Origin: Nemertoderma westbladi
Taxonomy: Eukaryota > Xenacoelomorpha > Nemertodermatida > Nemertodermatidae
Assembly: GCA_032718475.1 (NCBI GenBank)
Contig: JAUCBJ010003042.1
Span: 1 to 56,203, forward strand
Direction of reading: 5' to 3'
Length of the DNA stretch: 56,203 nt
Position 1 is the stretch's first letter; each line of letters begins with the position of its first letter. Below the pieces are notes generated by a model, which saw only the letters and a list, made by a program, of their open reading frames with translations, did no database searches and was not told the DNA's origin. Below are positions 22,573 to 34,438 of this stretch, in pieces. The position numbers were made by a program, and so were the translations under genes.

Positions 22573-22583
22573 CTCTGCTACCA
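22573..22583 (-). promoter_or_regulatory. Copia primer-binding site (initiator tRNA-Met)
   Basis: Directly inside the 5' LTR the minus strand reads TGGTAGCAGAG, complementary to the 3' end of animal initiator tRNA-Met including its CCA. It lies with no gap to the LTR. This would prime minus-strand DNA synthesis. Confidence 0.88.
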
Positions 22584-22825
22584 TGTTTAAATTTATATAA
22601 CATCATATTGTAATAATAATAATCATTGTGAAATATAATATAGTTAACGATAATAGGTGAGTCAGTCAATCAACATAGTGCAGCAATACCGGTACAGCGT
22701 AGTCCAAAGTACAAACCCAACACCAAGGCCATCCAACACCAACGACTACATACTAAAGCACCCCAGTACAGCAGTACCGGTAGGCCTACAATGATAATAA
22801 GTGAGTAATAAACTTAATAATCACA
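22584..22825 (-). repeat. Copia 5' LTR
   Basis: 242 bp, the partner of 18021-18262. It should carry the promoter of the element. The Gag start at 22553 is only 31 bp downstream. Confidence 0.92.
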
Positions 22826-22830
22826 CCATA

Positions 22831-23500
22831 AAACTTCATTTTATACTACATCGATTATATTGCTTTTCAATATCAGTTTATTGCACAGTAAATATAATGG
22901 GCTTTATTTATCGTCTGTCCAGAGATTAGTTATTTACCGAACGACCGCAGCGATGTAGTTTAATAAGTTCGAATGAGGGTCGAGATGGAAAATATCGTAT
23001 TTTCTTACTGTACAATGTGTAATTGTTGTTGTTATAATGTAGTCGTAATTGTATCAACGACAAAATGATTTCGGAAGTGATTATCTCAAGGACACTGTTA
23101 GTTATGGCAAGTTAAACCATACCTTGTACTGTAATTTCTCGATTTTAATGACTCGATACTGGTATAATTCGAAATAGCACGGCAATTAATCCATTACATG
23201 GCAGAGAACAGCAAAGCACGGAATGGATAACAATAATACGGAGCAGTAGCTGGATGGCAATAACCCAACAATTTATAAATAAAACATTGTTACAGTAAAT
23301 GGATAAAACTCCTCTTTTTGAGGAAGAAGACCATTAGAGGATTTCTTAACTTTGTTGCAACAGTGCTTATCAATTACACACACATCTCCAACCGGATACT
23401 ATATAAAATCGCAGATGTTTCATTGGTTCCCCCAAGATGATACTAGAACAAAGCCGCCGCCGCGATTGTTGTCGCCGTGATGTACCAGCCTGTGAACTAA
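22831..23500. other. Non-coding
   Basis: No gene or element recognised between the Copia target-site duplication and the next RTE-like fragment. Confidence 0.4.
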
Positions 23501-23504
23501 CTTG

Positions 23505-23865
23505 TGCTGGCAGCTGTTTGGATGCCCCATGAAGTGAATAAGCATGGTTGACACCCCATAACTTTTTTGAGACGCATCTTGAAGGACACTGGCCTTGAAG
23601 ATGTGGATGATCTCGAGAAAGTCATGGGGGATAGGGAATTGGGGTGGTGCAATTTTGATGAAAGCCGGCATAGCATTTTTAATGCACCATTATGCATTTT
23701 ATTTATGCATTTATTTATTTATTTATGCATTCCAAAATCCATTTTTAACGCTCCATTGGGCTTGCCAATTGTTGATTGCATGGTGGTGTAAAAATATTTT
23801 TGTTAAGCGCCGCCGTGTCAATGCGCAGCTGCAATGCAGCAGGCCCATTACAGTATTAGTTTGGT
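23505..23865 (+). mobile_element. RTE-like 3' end, copy F, with internal insertion
   Basis: The plus strand matches the C-terminal RT region of the RTE-like family with many differences, running through gaagatgtggatgatctcga to agccggcatagcattttta. The shared 3' sequence gcagctgcaatgcagca resumes only at about 23825, so roughly 130 bp of A/T-rich sequence (tttatttatgcatttattt) has been inserted or expanded within the 3' end. Confidence 0.65.
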
Positions 23866-24019
23866 AGATTGAATGGTGTCAGCTAAAGACAATGTGGGAT
23901 TATTTCCCTGTTAAGGTAGATATCTACAGTACTAAGTAAAAAATAAAATCTTACGTATTTTGCCTTGATTTTTAGTTGTTGTAATATGCCTATTTCCTAC
24001 AATAGTTATAATTTCACTG

Positions 24020-24105
24020 GGGTTTCCATTGGCGCAGTGGTCGAGTAGGTTAAGGCGCGGGTTACATTCTAAGAAGGTCAGGGATTCGAATCTGGGTCGG
24101 TAAAT
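24020..24105 (+). repeat. tRNA-like sequence (SINE head or tRNA pseudogene)
   Basis: Contains an A-box-like tggtcgagtaggttaaggcg, in the style of Ser/Leu tRNAs, and a B-box-like gggattcgaatctggg about 40 bp later. The T stem has a mismatch and the acceptor ends do not pair, so it is not a working tRNA. No clear SINE body or tail follows. Confidence 0.5.
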
Positions 24106-24159
24106 TTGTATTTTGGTCTATTATATTTTCGGTTTCATTAATTTAGATAAGCCAACGGG

Positions 24160-24345
24160 TTTGTCAGGTCAGGTATTCCAGGTCATTGATCAAGAAAACT
24201 TGCCACCTCCATGCAGCATAAAGGAGGTGCCACCTGTAGCTGCATAGACCCTCTTACTAGGGCAAATCTGGTCCTGTAACTAGGACCCCCTTCGTTCTGG
24301 GATAAGGACGCCCTTGGTCCTGGATTAAGGACCCATATACTTGGA
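24160..24345 (+). mobile_element. 5' leader fragment of RTE-like element, copy G
   Basis: The reverse complement matches 12414-12600 of copy B closely (gccacctgtagctgcatag; gttctgggataaggacgccc). The match ends at acttgg next to the 3' tail of the CR1-like element, so the latter probably inserted here. The matching continuation was not found on the far side of the CR1-like element. Confidence 0.75.
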
Positions 24346-24892
24346 TGCAGTTTCAGTTTCAGTTTCAGTTTATTTATTTATTTCACTAATATATATATAA
24401 AGTACATACAATATACATAACAAAAAAAAAGTTTCAATCAAAATTTACGTATTTACAAACAGTTAATTTCCTCGAAATAAGTGCCGGAGCGTTAAGTTTT
24501 AAAAGTAATGTGAAATTAAAATTTAACTAAGTAATAGTGAAAAGGGCAACACAGCAATATAGCAAAGCTAGTACGTGGCTGTGCGCCGTTTAGAAGATTA
24601 TTGACGATTATAATACAGTACATATTGTGTTCATTAGAATTACTACCGTATACGTTATATATAATTAAATTTAAAGCAACGCGTAGAAATATATGAATAC
24701 ATAAAAGTGACGATCCATCTGTACGTAGGCACGACATTTGAATTAAAAATTACACACAAGGAGCAAAGTTAAAAATAAACTAAACCCAAATTATAAGTGG
24801 ATAACGGAATAGACAACAACGTTACTAATACGAGCCGTTAGCGACACCGCAATGAAAACTGACCAAAGCACCAGACATAGACCCCGCAGTTA

Positions 24893-25414
24893 CAGTTCAT
24901 TAGTTAAATATTTTTTTAGTTTAGCAGAAAATATGTTTAATGATTGACACTCTTTAATTGAAATAGGCAATAAATTCCACAAAAAAGGACCCTGATATTT
25001 TAGTGATCTTTGAGATACAAGAATACGAGTTGATGGAATATAGAAATTTTTTTGGCTAGCCGACCGTGTTCTATGGGAATGGACAGCTTCAGTTCTAGAA
25101 AACAACCTTTTTAAATCGCTTGGACAATTACCTTTTAGAACATTATACATAAATATTAAAACCTGATATTTGTAGAGCGCTTGGATAGGTAAAATATTCA
25201 AAGATTTGTAAATAGGCACAGAGGAGGAAAATCTATCACTAAACGTGATTGCACGCAGTAATTTATTAATTTTAGTGCGGATAGGATTAATTATTGAATG
25301 GGCCGCGTTACCCCATACAATTAACCCGTAATTTATAAATGGATGAATTAATGAAAAATAAAGAAGGCGCAAAATATGTAGAGGTACATAATGCCGTATT
25401 TTATAAAAGATGCC
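24893..25414 (-). pseudogene. CR1-like ORF2, C-terminal part
   Basis: The end of ORF2 after the RT: a frame open from the target site to the stop at 24890, with LYFSLIHPFINYGLIVWGN (the usual post-RT thumb motif) and a tail containing FLWNLLPISIKECQSLNIF. It is separated from the RT part at 37155-38390 by the 11.7-kb LTR element. The frame is continuous across the insertion if one copy of ATGCC is counted. Confidence 0.85.
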
Positions 25415-26603
25415 TGTAAAAGCTTTTGTGGGATAACTGATACGTTTGCCTTTGCTGGCCAGTTCCCCCCCAGTCGCTAGAATACTCTCAAAGGGATTTA
25501 TAACTAAAATAGTGCAAGCTACCAGCTTATTGGCTGATGTGCTGTACGGAGATATCTGGGCTCAGTTTAATCGGCCAACTAGCTTAGAGAGGTTGCCTTA
25601 GCCTTGCTGTTCGTGTCGGCCAATAGAATTTGCGTAGGCGTTGATTTCGACCTATCCCAGCGCTACTGAACTGAATTTCCTATCTCTATGCTCATCCTCT
25701 GTGTTGAACGGGGCTTCGTGGAATAAGAGTTTTTGGTATACTCGTATAGTGGTAGTAGTCATATGATTTTATATGATTCTGTTGTTGTGTTCCCATTTTC
25801 GCCATAACACCGGCTTTTGGGAAGAACTCTAGTAAAACTGCTTAAATTATCGAAAGTATAAACTGTTACCTAACTCACGGATCCTACCGAATCTTAACTC
25901 ACTATTAATCATATTGTTTGTACTGTTATTTACCGTCAGTTATTAATTGTACCTATTTGTTGATGGAAATATTGCTCTTTGGATAATACGGATAAATCTC
26001 CCAAATTTCCCAATTTTCTTGATACACTACAGGTTAGAGAGACAGGCTATACATAACAATTGCGATTTATATTAATGTGGTGTGTATTGAATCTAATGTT
26101 ATTTAGCAGACCCTACATGAGTCAATTGCTACTCTCTTTATGTGTGATCAAATATACTGACGGTCGGCAGAATAGTGTGCATGATTGTGATTGGTAACAA
26201 AGTATTTCCTAAAGAATACGCTTTATACTTTAATCATAAGCAGTATCGTTGCGTTTAGTATAAGTCCTAGTTCTGTTTAAATAGATAGAGCGCCACGTCC
26301 TAAAGGAACTGTTAATATTTCCCAAAAGCCAATAATATCTGTCAGAAATTAATTATTAACGATCTATCGAATAATACAGTAAGTTTACACTGCAACCTTA
26401 CACTGCAATAATAAAATTTAAGCATCCGAATTCAGCCTCCCGGGTGTAGATCCATCGGGTGAATGATCGCGCATGGGCTGACTTCGGCTAATGTTTTGTG
26501 TATTAGCATAAAATATTGTCGTATGCTAAAGGTGTTTTTATTAACTAAAAGACATATAAATTTTGGCAGGTTAAACTGCTAAAGGTCTTCAAAAGCGCGA
26601 ACA
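25415..26603 (+). repeat. BEL/Pao 5' LTR
   Basis: 1189 bp, TG...CA. It carries a candidate poly(A) signal AATAAA at 26410. It differs from the 3' LTR at cccaaaagcc (cccgaaagcc there) and aatgttttgtg (aatgtattgtg there). Confidence 0.95.
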
Positions 26604-28664
26604 GTAACAGTTTATAATCTTATTGCAGTAGGCAATAAGGTTGCAAAATACCGTAGTAACCGGTATTTCTGTAGGTCTGTAGGCCCAACTGTCCTAACCG
26701 GTACTGCTGTACAAATACATTTAGTATTATTCGATTTTGATTATTGTATACCGGTAGGTCTCGATATTAAATCGGGGACGCCTGGTTTTTATTGGGATTT
26801 TACTTAGGTCTATTTCTGTCAGTTTTATTTCCTAGTAGGCTAATATTGAGCAGAAGGCGTGTGACCCTGCTCAGATTGTTCAGATAATTGTAGGCTGAGC
26901 TGCTGTCTGACTGTTGTTGAGTTTGGACAGATTACGGCGTGTGTAGAGTTTGTCTGATAAAGTGCCGTTAGTAAGTTGGGGCAGCCATATGCGGTAAGGT
27001 CAATCCCCTCTTAAAGAATAAGTCGTACTACCGTGTTAGAACGCATACTAACTAACAGTTTCAGAGTCTGCATATACTGTAGTTTATTTAGGCTTGATCG
27101 TAGTCTGCCAGTGTTTTAGCCTGTGTTTGTTTGTGTGGTCTGTTCAGGTACCATAATAGTTATTACTCAGATATTTTGTAGGCTGGATTGTTGTCTAACT
27201 ATTCTTAGGCCTGAAGGGATTGCTGCGTGTGTAGAGTTGGTCTGATAAAGTGCCGTTAGTAAGTTGGGGCAGCCATATGCGGTAAGGTCAATCCCCTCTT
27301 AAAGAGTAAGTCGTACTACCGTGTTAGAACGCATACTAACTAACAGTTTCAGAATCTGCACATACTGTAGTTTGTTTAGGCTTGATAGTAGTCTGCCAGC
27401 GTTTGGTTTGTATTTTGTTTGAGTATTCTGTACGGGTAGCGTAATATTTATTATTCAGAGTTTATGCGATTATTCGCAACATTCATGTCCCCAAGTTTAT
27501 TCCTACAGTAATTGTGTTTGTTACACATACCGTTATAGTTAAATTAACCCCGGTACTACACGGGCTGCTTGGCGTAGGTAAAGACTGGTGACTTTGTGCT
27601 TCGGTCACTCCAGCAGATGCCGTGGTTCTTTTAACTGTTCAAGTATATTTAACTGCTGATTATTTGTTATACCAGTACTTGTACCTAATTTAGGGTTTAG
27701 TGTACAGTGCTTTCCGAAGTAATTAGTGTGTAGGCAGTATATTTGTGTTGTAAAGTGGTTAATAGGCACGCTGGATCTGGTAGTCCGCGGTAATTAACTT
27801 CTAGGTAGGAACAATCCGTGATACATAACGTAGTACCTATAGCGATACGGTTATAGGTCGTCAGGCGGTGGTATTTTCCTATCTGGACAACGCAGTGTAT
27901 TTACTACTACTTATTATTTTCAAATACCGTAGTACCCTGTCCGTTGTAATAACCAGAATTCTAACCCTTTGTTGGGCTGGTTTGTAGACTTCCTGTAAAA
28001 TTACCCTAAAAATTTCGTACGTAATATTTTTGTTGTGTTTAACTAGAGATTTAATCTCACCCGTATCGTAAGTAATTTGTAGTATTAAGTAACTTAGGTA
28101 AATTAGAATTATCTGTTTTAGTGTCCCATAGGTAGCACTTCACTGAGAGCGCACAGCTTCTGTGTAGTGACTCCCCCAGAAATAATAACCTTTATTTCAA
28201 ATATTGACAAAAACCCATTTAAACGAGTATATAAATATTATAAATCAACTCAAACGATTTATAAATAGTAGGCCTGTCATACAACAACTAGGTCTCACTA
28301 TCAGTTGGACTACTGCTTAAATAACGGTAATAAAGTAAGTTAAAGTAACCAAGTAACCCTAAAATATTCAGAAATTCAATTATTCTAAAAAATAATTGAC
28401 ATACCGGTACTTACCATAGGCTTATTATATATATTTATATATATTTGTGCTAAAATTATATACCGGTACTCTGTGACAAATCTAGTCTGTAATAATACTT
28501 ATATATATACTATAAGCATACCGGTATTCTAATATATTATATATATATCACGCTATACTGAGTAGCAGTATCGGTAATTAATTGTTAGGCTAACGGTGAT
28601 ACTGAATTACTAGACTTACTTTGACTGTATTTATAGCCGTAGGCATTCAACTGTGTAAACAAAC
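26604..28664 (+). other. BEL/Pao leader with 288-bp tandem duplication
   Basis: Two tandem units at about 26880-27167 and 27168-27460 share a nearly identical 130-bp core, starting gtctgataaagtgccgttag at 26952 and 27240. No TGG-type primer-binding site is obvious at 26604. TACCGGTA palindromes occur at about 26750, 28404, 28465 and 28517. The region may hold packaging and translation signals; no coding frame is visible. Confidence 0.75.
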
Positions 28665-31600
28665 ATGTCAGACGCAACCCAATCACTGTCAGATAGTGTC
28701 TTAGAAAGTGTTAGAATGAGTATTAGACTTAGACAGCGTATTAAAAGGATCTGTGACCAAGATCAAAGTATAGAACATCCCAGATCCAAGTCTAAGTCAC
28801 CTACTATTGAAAGAAAGGCCACCCCTACAGTAGTAGTGTCAGACCCTAGGCTAGTAGAACAGCGTAGGTCTATCATCGGCACTTGCGCCCAAGTCAAGCG
28901 GGATCAAGAAGCAGCTGTCAAACCGCAGCAACATCCTAGCCAAGAACCTAGTTCTCAGCGTCCCGATAGCTCCAGTAGTTCGGATACTGCTGAGCGGACA
29001 CCCGAACGCGGAGCGAAGATGGCGGATACGGTTTATGATGAGCGGCCAACCTATGAAGAATCAGCCGACGCCACTTCTTCTCAAGTGGAAAGCGAAGTGG
29101 AAAGCGAATTAACGGCCGCAGAGAAGCTGCGAACTAGAGACGCCATTGACATATATCTGTCAGACTATCAGCGATTCATAGGAGACGAAGAGTTGAGGAG
29201 ACGACTGTCTGGACTTCGCCCTAATAGTGAAGGAACCAAGCTTGTGTTGGACGCAATCGATGCGGAAATGTTAGCTGCAGAACAAGCTAAATGTGATGAA
29301 AAACTCCGCCTCGTTAGAGTCCAAGAAGAACAAATAAAGAAAAAACAGATAGAGAACCGAAAGGCAGCAGCAGTAAAGGCGGCAGAAGCAGAAGCAGCAA
29401 AGGCGGCGGCAGAAGTAGAAGCAGAAAGAAAGGCAGCGGATGTAGAAGCAAAAGGAAAGGCAGCGGTAGCAGAAGCAGAAAGAAAGGCGGCAGCGGCAAT
29501 GGCAAAGGCAGTGGCAGAAGCAGAACGGAGAGCGTCTGAGGAGACTGCCCAACTGGAGTTGGAAAATCTGCAAGAGACGCAAGACTACATAAATAAACAT
29601 CTAACTGCTAGTCGAATGCAGAGGATGAGACGATCTACTCCAAAACGCCAAGGATACACATCATCGGAGGAAAGCGAAACCACCGATCCTGAAGGCGGAG
29701 GAAATAGATCTCGTCTAAGCAGGCGTAGAAAAACATCTCACCGTCATAAACTGCCTGATTTGCCCCCAGCTGTCAGAAGACAACTAGCTAGCACAGACTT
29801 AGGTAGTACAGAACCTACAGCCCAAAGTATTAAGGTTCAAAGACTCCCTACAATAGTTGATGAGCCTGAGATAATTAGGCCTGTCGTTCCCAAAATCACT
29901 TCTGTGTTAGAGACCCCTGTACTTCCAGAGCTTAACTCTAAATTCCCTTTACATAGTACTACACTGCCTGTACCCGGTGGAGCAGTCCAAGAGAATATCC
30001 CTGTCCAGATAGCAGAGAGAGAAATCAAAAATTTGTCTCCCGTCGTCCCGCGTCAGCCCGCTACTATGTTGGCGACTCCCGCTTCGGCGGTTGAGTGGGT
30101 GGAAGAGGGACGGCGGGGGATGAATCTCCTGCTAGGACAGATGCAGGAGACTGTCCACCAACTTAAGGGAACAGTGAGGGAAGGTAGAGCAGAGTTGCAA
30201 GAAGTGCAGCAAAGTATCGCGCTAGAACGCGACAAATTAGTCAATATACAAAAGGGCATACCAATACCCCCTGTAACATTGTGTCAACCTGTTAGGTCTG
30301 AAGTATTACATGCGCAAGGTGTGGAGCCTACACGCATCTATACTGCTAGTGAAGTTGAAACTCCTATAGCAAACCCTATTAAGGGTGATTATAGACCTGT
30401 TATTAATGATATTCCCTATAGACCTGATAATGATCCGAGAAATTTATATACCGATAATTCGATATTAAATAACACGATGGCCCAAGAAAGCTTCACGCGT
30501 CAGATGGCTAGAACAGAAGCCCGCCAAGCGGTCAAAGTGGGAGAGATCGTCAAATTCAATGGAGATGAGATGAAATGGTTACCTTTCAACGAATATTACA
30601 AAGATAGCATACAGAACTCTGTACTATCTAACGGAGAGAAACTTAGATTCCTCATCAAGTGCTTGGAAGGACCTCCCAAGTTAATGGCGTTAAAGTTTAT
30701 CGGACATCCAGAAGGATTAAGACAAGTTTGGGATACATTAAACATCAGGTATGGTAACAAGGATAACATAGCTAAGTATTTATATGCAAAATTAGTAGCC
30801 CCCCGACACTTCCTTAGTAGCGGGATTATAGAGTTTTCCGATGAAATTCAAGAGATCTGTAGACAACTGGACTGGTTAGGTAAGTCGCATGAATATCAGA
30901 GTTCCATGGTTATTGGAGCCGTAGTCTCTACTTTACCAAAGGGTGGAGTATGTACACGCTGGGACAAGAAAGTGTTGTACATGAATGAACAACAACGACG
31001 AAGCCCTACCATGGCTGATCTCATGTCTTTCTTAAATGGTGAAGTCAAACTACAACTCATCAAGCAGTCCAGAGAGAAAACATCGGAAAATAAGGTAAGT
31101 GAGAAACCCACTTCTAGGAGAAGAGTAACACCAGTGTGTTACACTGACGACGGCGAAAGCCAAGCTTCCCAAGAAGAGGACAGCGGGAAAGACACAGACC
31201 GATCTTATTATGTTGACAAGACCTCAAAGGACGTAAGTAAATACAAGGCTCGAAACAACGATAGGAGAGAACAGGTTGCCAAGAACCCTCCTCAGTCTCC
31301 TAAGAGAATTCACGGAAGAGAGCCCGAAGAAAGAACGAGAGTGCATAACGTTACCCAAGGTAAAGTGAGTAACATCAAACCAAAATGTGCGCTGTGCGAC
31401 GGGCCCCACCGTATGAGTGCGTGTGCTGAATTTCTAAAGAAATCCCCTGTAGACAGACGTACAGTCCTGTGGAATAAGCGGTTATGCTATAATTGCCTCA
31501 GATCAGGACACCAACGGCGAACCTGTTACTCCGACGTAAAGTGTGCAAAGTGTGGCGCGAAACATCACATCTTGTTACACAGTGAGTTCGAACGAGACAA

Positions 31601-32816
31601 CCCGAGTCAGGTAAGTGAGCCCGAACTACATGTCCAATTCAGTGATGTGAACGACACTGACCAAGGTTCTGAGTGGGAAGGATTCTATACAGACGAATTC
31701 TCCGATGCCAACGAATCCTGTTATCTAATAAATACCACAGTGTATCGAGCACTTACGTATGAAAAGGACACTGACGAGTTTACTCCAACTCCTTTTGACA
31801 AACAACCATCTTGGAAAGTTCCAACTTCCAACATAGGAATAAGAGAATTTCCTGTAGTGCAAGTGAGAGTTCATGGTCTCAACAAGAGTTACATAGTGAA
31901 CGCCCTACTTGACTCCGGCAGCACAGGAACATTCATCGATCAAGAACTAGCCGAAGATATCTTTGCTGGACAACCCAAGTTCCGGACTAAATTGAATATG
32001 TCAGGAATTATGCAGGTTTGGAAATCTACCCTAACGGCAGATTACTATGTAGGTGAGTTGTCCACCCCCCAGGATAAATTAGGAGCACAAAGTATAAGGT
32101 CAGTAAAAATGGTGGCTATAAAGAACTTCGCTACTACCCAAGCAGACTTTTATAACTGGGACGAGGACGAGTGCATCCAACATCTTGAGATACCTCGATT
32201 CCAAACCGATTATCCTGGAGTGCAAATCCTCATCGGCCAAAACGCGCATGAGGCGCTCGAGACATTGGAGAAACGGCCTGCTCAACCGCAGCCATTACAA
32301 ACTTATGCGGTAAGAACTAGAGTAGGTTGGTACTTTACTGGCCCTTCCCGCAGAACTCTTGAAGAAAGATTGCCACAAGACCGGCTACTTCAAGTAAAGG
32401 ATTGGGAAGAGGGGAGCAGTGAAGTGGACGAACCCACTGAGGTAACACCATACTCCTCAGATAATGACGATATTAACTCCAATGTAGATCAATGGAGACA
32501 TTGCCTTGGGACGATTAATCCAGCCGACATCGCTTCCAGAGGAGCAACTCCTCAAGAACTGATAGATACTCCAGGCTGGTTAGGTGGATCCGACTCCTTA
32601 AGTAAAGAAGAAGAAGAATGGCCTCCTCATCTTACCACGGCAGAGAGTAGACAGGCCAAGGGAGCGGAGAAACTAACACAACAACTCAATCGCCCAGCTG
32701 GTCGTTTATGTTTACTGGAAAGAGACCGAAAACTGTCCGGAAACTATGGAAGGCAAGATACTCTTCCTACGACCACTTCCCTAATCCGACAAATATCTAG
32801 GGACTCTATAACGTAA
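28665..32816 (+). pseudogene. BEL/Pao Gag-protease, fused to RNase H end by deletion
   Basis: A single frame of 1383 codons. Residues 205-290 form a charged Ala/Glu/Lys helix (KAAAEVEAERKAADVEAKGK). A Pao-type Gag domain spans about 609-780 (VKFNGDEMKWLPFNEYY; LKCLEGPPKL-like). CCHC-type knuckles lie at 907-970 (CYNCLRSGHQRRTC; CAKCGAKHHILLH). An aspartic protease is at about 1075-1200 with active site ALLDSGSTGTFID. At about residue 1272 the sequence passes directly to QWRHCLGTINPADIASRG, which in intact BEL/Pao proteins follows the RNase H catalytic core, and it ends 110 residues later. RT, the RNase H active site and integrase are gone without breaking the frame. Gag and protease look intact and could still form particles. 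Confidence 0.9.
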
Positions 32817-32819
32817 TAA

Positions 32820-34438
32820 CATATGGAGTGGGCGTGTGGCTATATCATTTTATATTTGTTTTTATTTTATATTTATGTATGTATTATTATGTAATTTTAT
32901 TATAATCGTTTTCTTTAATTTTATTTAGTAAAATGTTATTTTAGAAAATTTAGTAAATTAGTGCAATATATTAGTGTTTATTACGTACATAATTACTTAT
33001 AATATATATTTAGTGCGACGGCGAGAAATAATTATTTTCTCTTCCCTTACTGTCCGTATCATATTATAAATACGTGACTACAGTAAGATGAAATGTCCGT
33101 ACTTCTTAAAGTACAATAAAGCCACTACTATATTCAAGTATTATTGGTAGGCAGAGTATTAGGAATGCAAAGTTCAGATCCTCGTGTCTCGGCTAAACCA
33201 AGCTCTGGGTAGACCTTGGAAACGACTTGCCTCTTCACACTGACATTGCTTCGTGCGATATTGCTCTTCTACCTTATAACAAATAATACATATAGTAGCG
33301 TGATGTCCCTTTAACAGTAGCGTAATTCGCAAATAAATCTGTTAAACTTTTTGACCATCTGTAATTCTAGTCAATTAAGATATCGTGGCACCCACCGATA
33401 TACTTGAAAGACAAATTCTAGAATCAGTGGTTAACGTCCCCAGACAAGTTCTGGAATAAATCGGTGCCCATCCTAAATATTAATTTAATATTTATTAAAA
33501 TCTGTAAAATTCAGATCCGTTAACAATTCTAGTCGATTAAGATATCGTAGCCCTTACCGATACTCTTAAAAGACAAATTTCATAGAATTAAGGATCCTAT
33601 GTCCCCAGACCTGCTCTGGAATCAAATTGTGTCAATTTTAACATCAAATTATAAAATTCACGGGAATAAATTAAATTCATATTCAAATGAATTTCATAAA
33701 TTGTCATTTTGTGCAATTTATAACATTCCCAAAATTCCAGTAATTAATAGATCATGGGAGCGGAAATTCATATTGAGTGTACTAGAGTGCGAGAATCTCC
33801 AATATATAGTCAATAACCGATAAATTTTATAAAATCATGCATAAAGAGGATATTGACAATTAAAGAATTACTATTAAATAACATCCCAGATCTGTATGCA
33901 TGAGAATTACCCTAATTCTACCGCTAGTTTTCCATAATGTCACCATGGCAACACCCACGCTAGAATTAGAAGCAAGTTAAAGGAACAATAAAAGGCTTGC
34001 CCCATTGCGTAGCATAAGAGTATATATAGCGCACTATTAGTATCCAAGGATACATAGTAATAACGTGACATTCTGGAAGACACTGACTAACGGACAAATG
34101 GCATGCATGTGTGCAGTAAGCAATGATTGTATGGAATTTGTGCGTTTATAGGTGAATGTTACTACTAAAGTGTGTTTACAGTAGCTAATCGCAATTGTAA
34201 AATAGCCCTAACTCTACCGAGATAACCTCAAGTGGATTCAAGCCTTTGGGACGGACAGTGGTGGGACTTGTGCCGGTTATCGTTGTCGTGCTGTTGCTAC
34301 ATATTGGCGTAAACACTGCGACAGCGGTACATCGGCGCTGAGAAACCCACTGTCCGGGGGCAAAAGCCTAGTAGGCAGCGACGCCCGCTTGCCTAAAATA
34401 TTAACTTATATTGATATTAATAAACTCAGATAGCAGAT
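32820..34438 (+). other. Non-coding internal region of BEL/Pao element
   Basis: AT-rich, without coding signal. A diverged direct repeat of about 100 bp occurs at 33365-33463 and 33527-33625 (ttctagtcaattaagatatc; ccccagacaagttctggaat). A TATA-like tatatatag at 34021-34029 lies about 410 bp before the downstream ORF and could be an internal promoter. Confidence 0.55.

Larger units (their letters stand above)
18021..22825 (-). mobile_element. Copia-type LTR retrotransposon, complete
   Basis: A 4805-bp element on the minus strand bounded by 242-bp LTRs (18021-18262 and 22584-22825) that begin TG and end CA. They are flanked by a 5-bp target-site duplication CCATA (18016-18020 and 22826-22830). 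The two LTRs differ at two positions that I can see, so the insertion is young. A primer-binding site and a polypurine tract are present next to the LTRs. The coding region is Gag-protease-integrase then RT-RNase H, the domain order of Copia/Pseudoviridae. It has one frame break, at about 20,450-20,480. Confidence 0.93.

Noticed and set aside
24020-24105. Functional tRNA gene
   Set aside because: A and B boxes are recognisable, but the acceptor stem does not pair and the T stem has a mismatch.
29271-29600. Cys/Leu/Phe-rich minus-strand frame
   Set aside because: Antisense of the Ala/Glu/Lys helix in the deleted BEL/Pao Gag; not a membrane protein gene.
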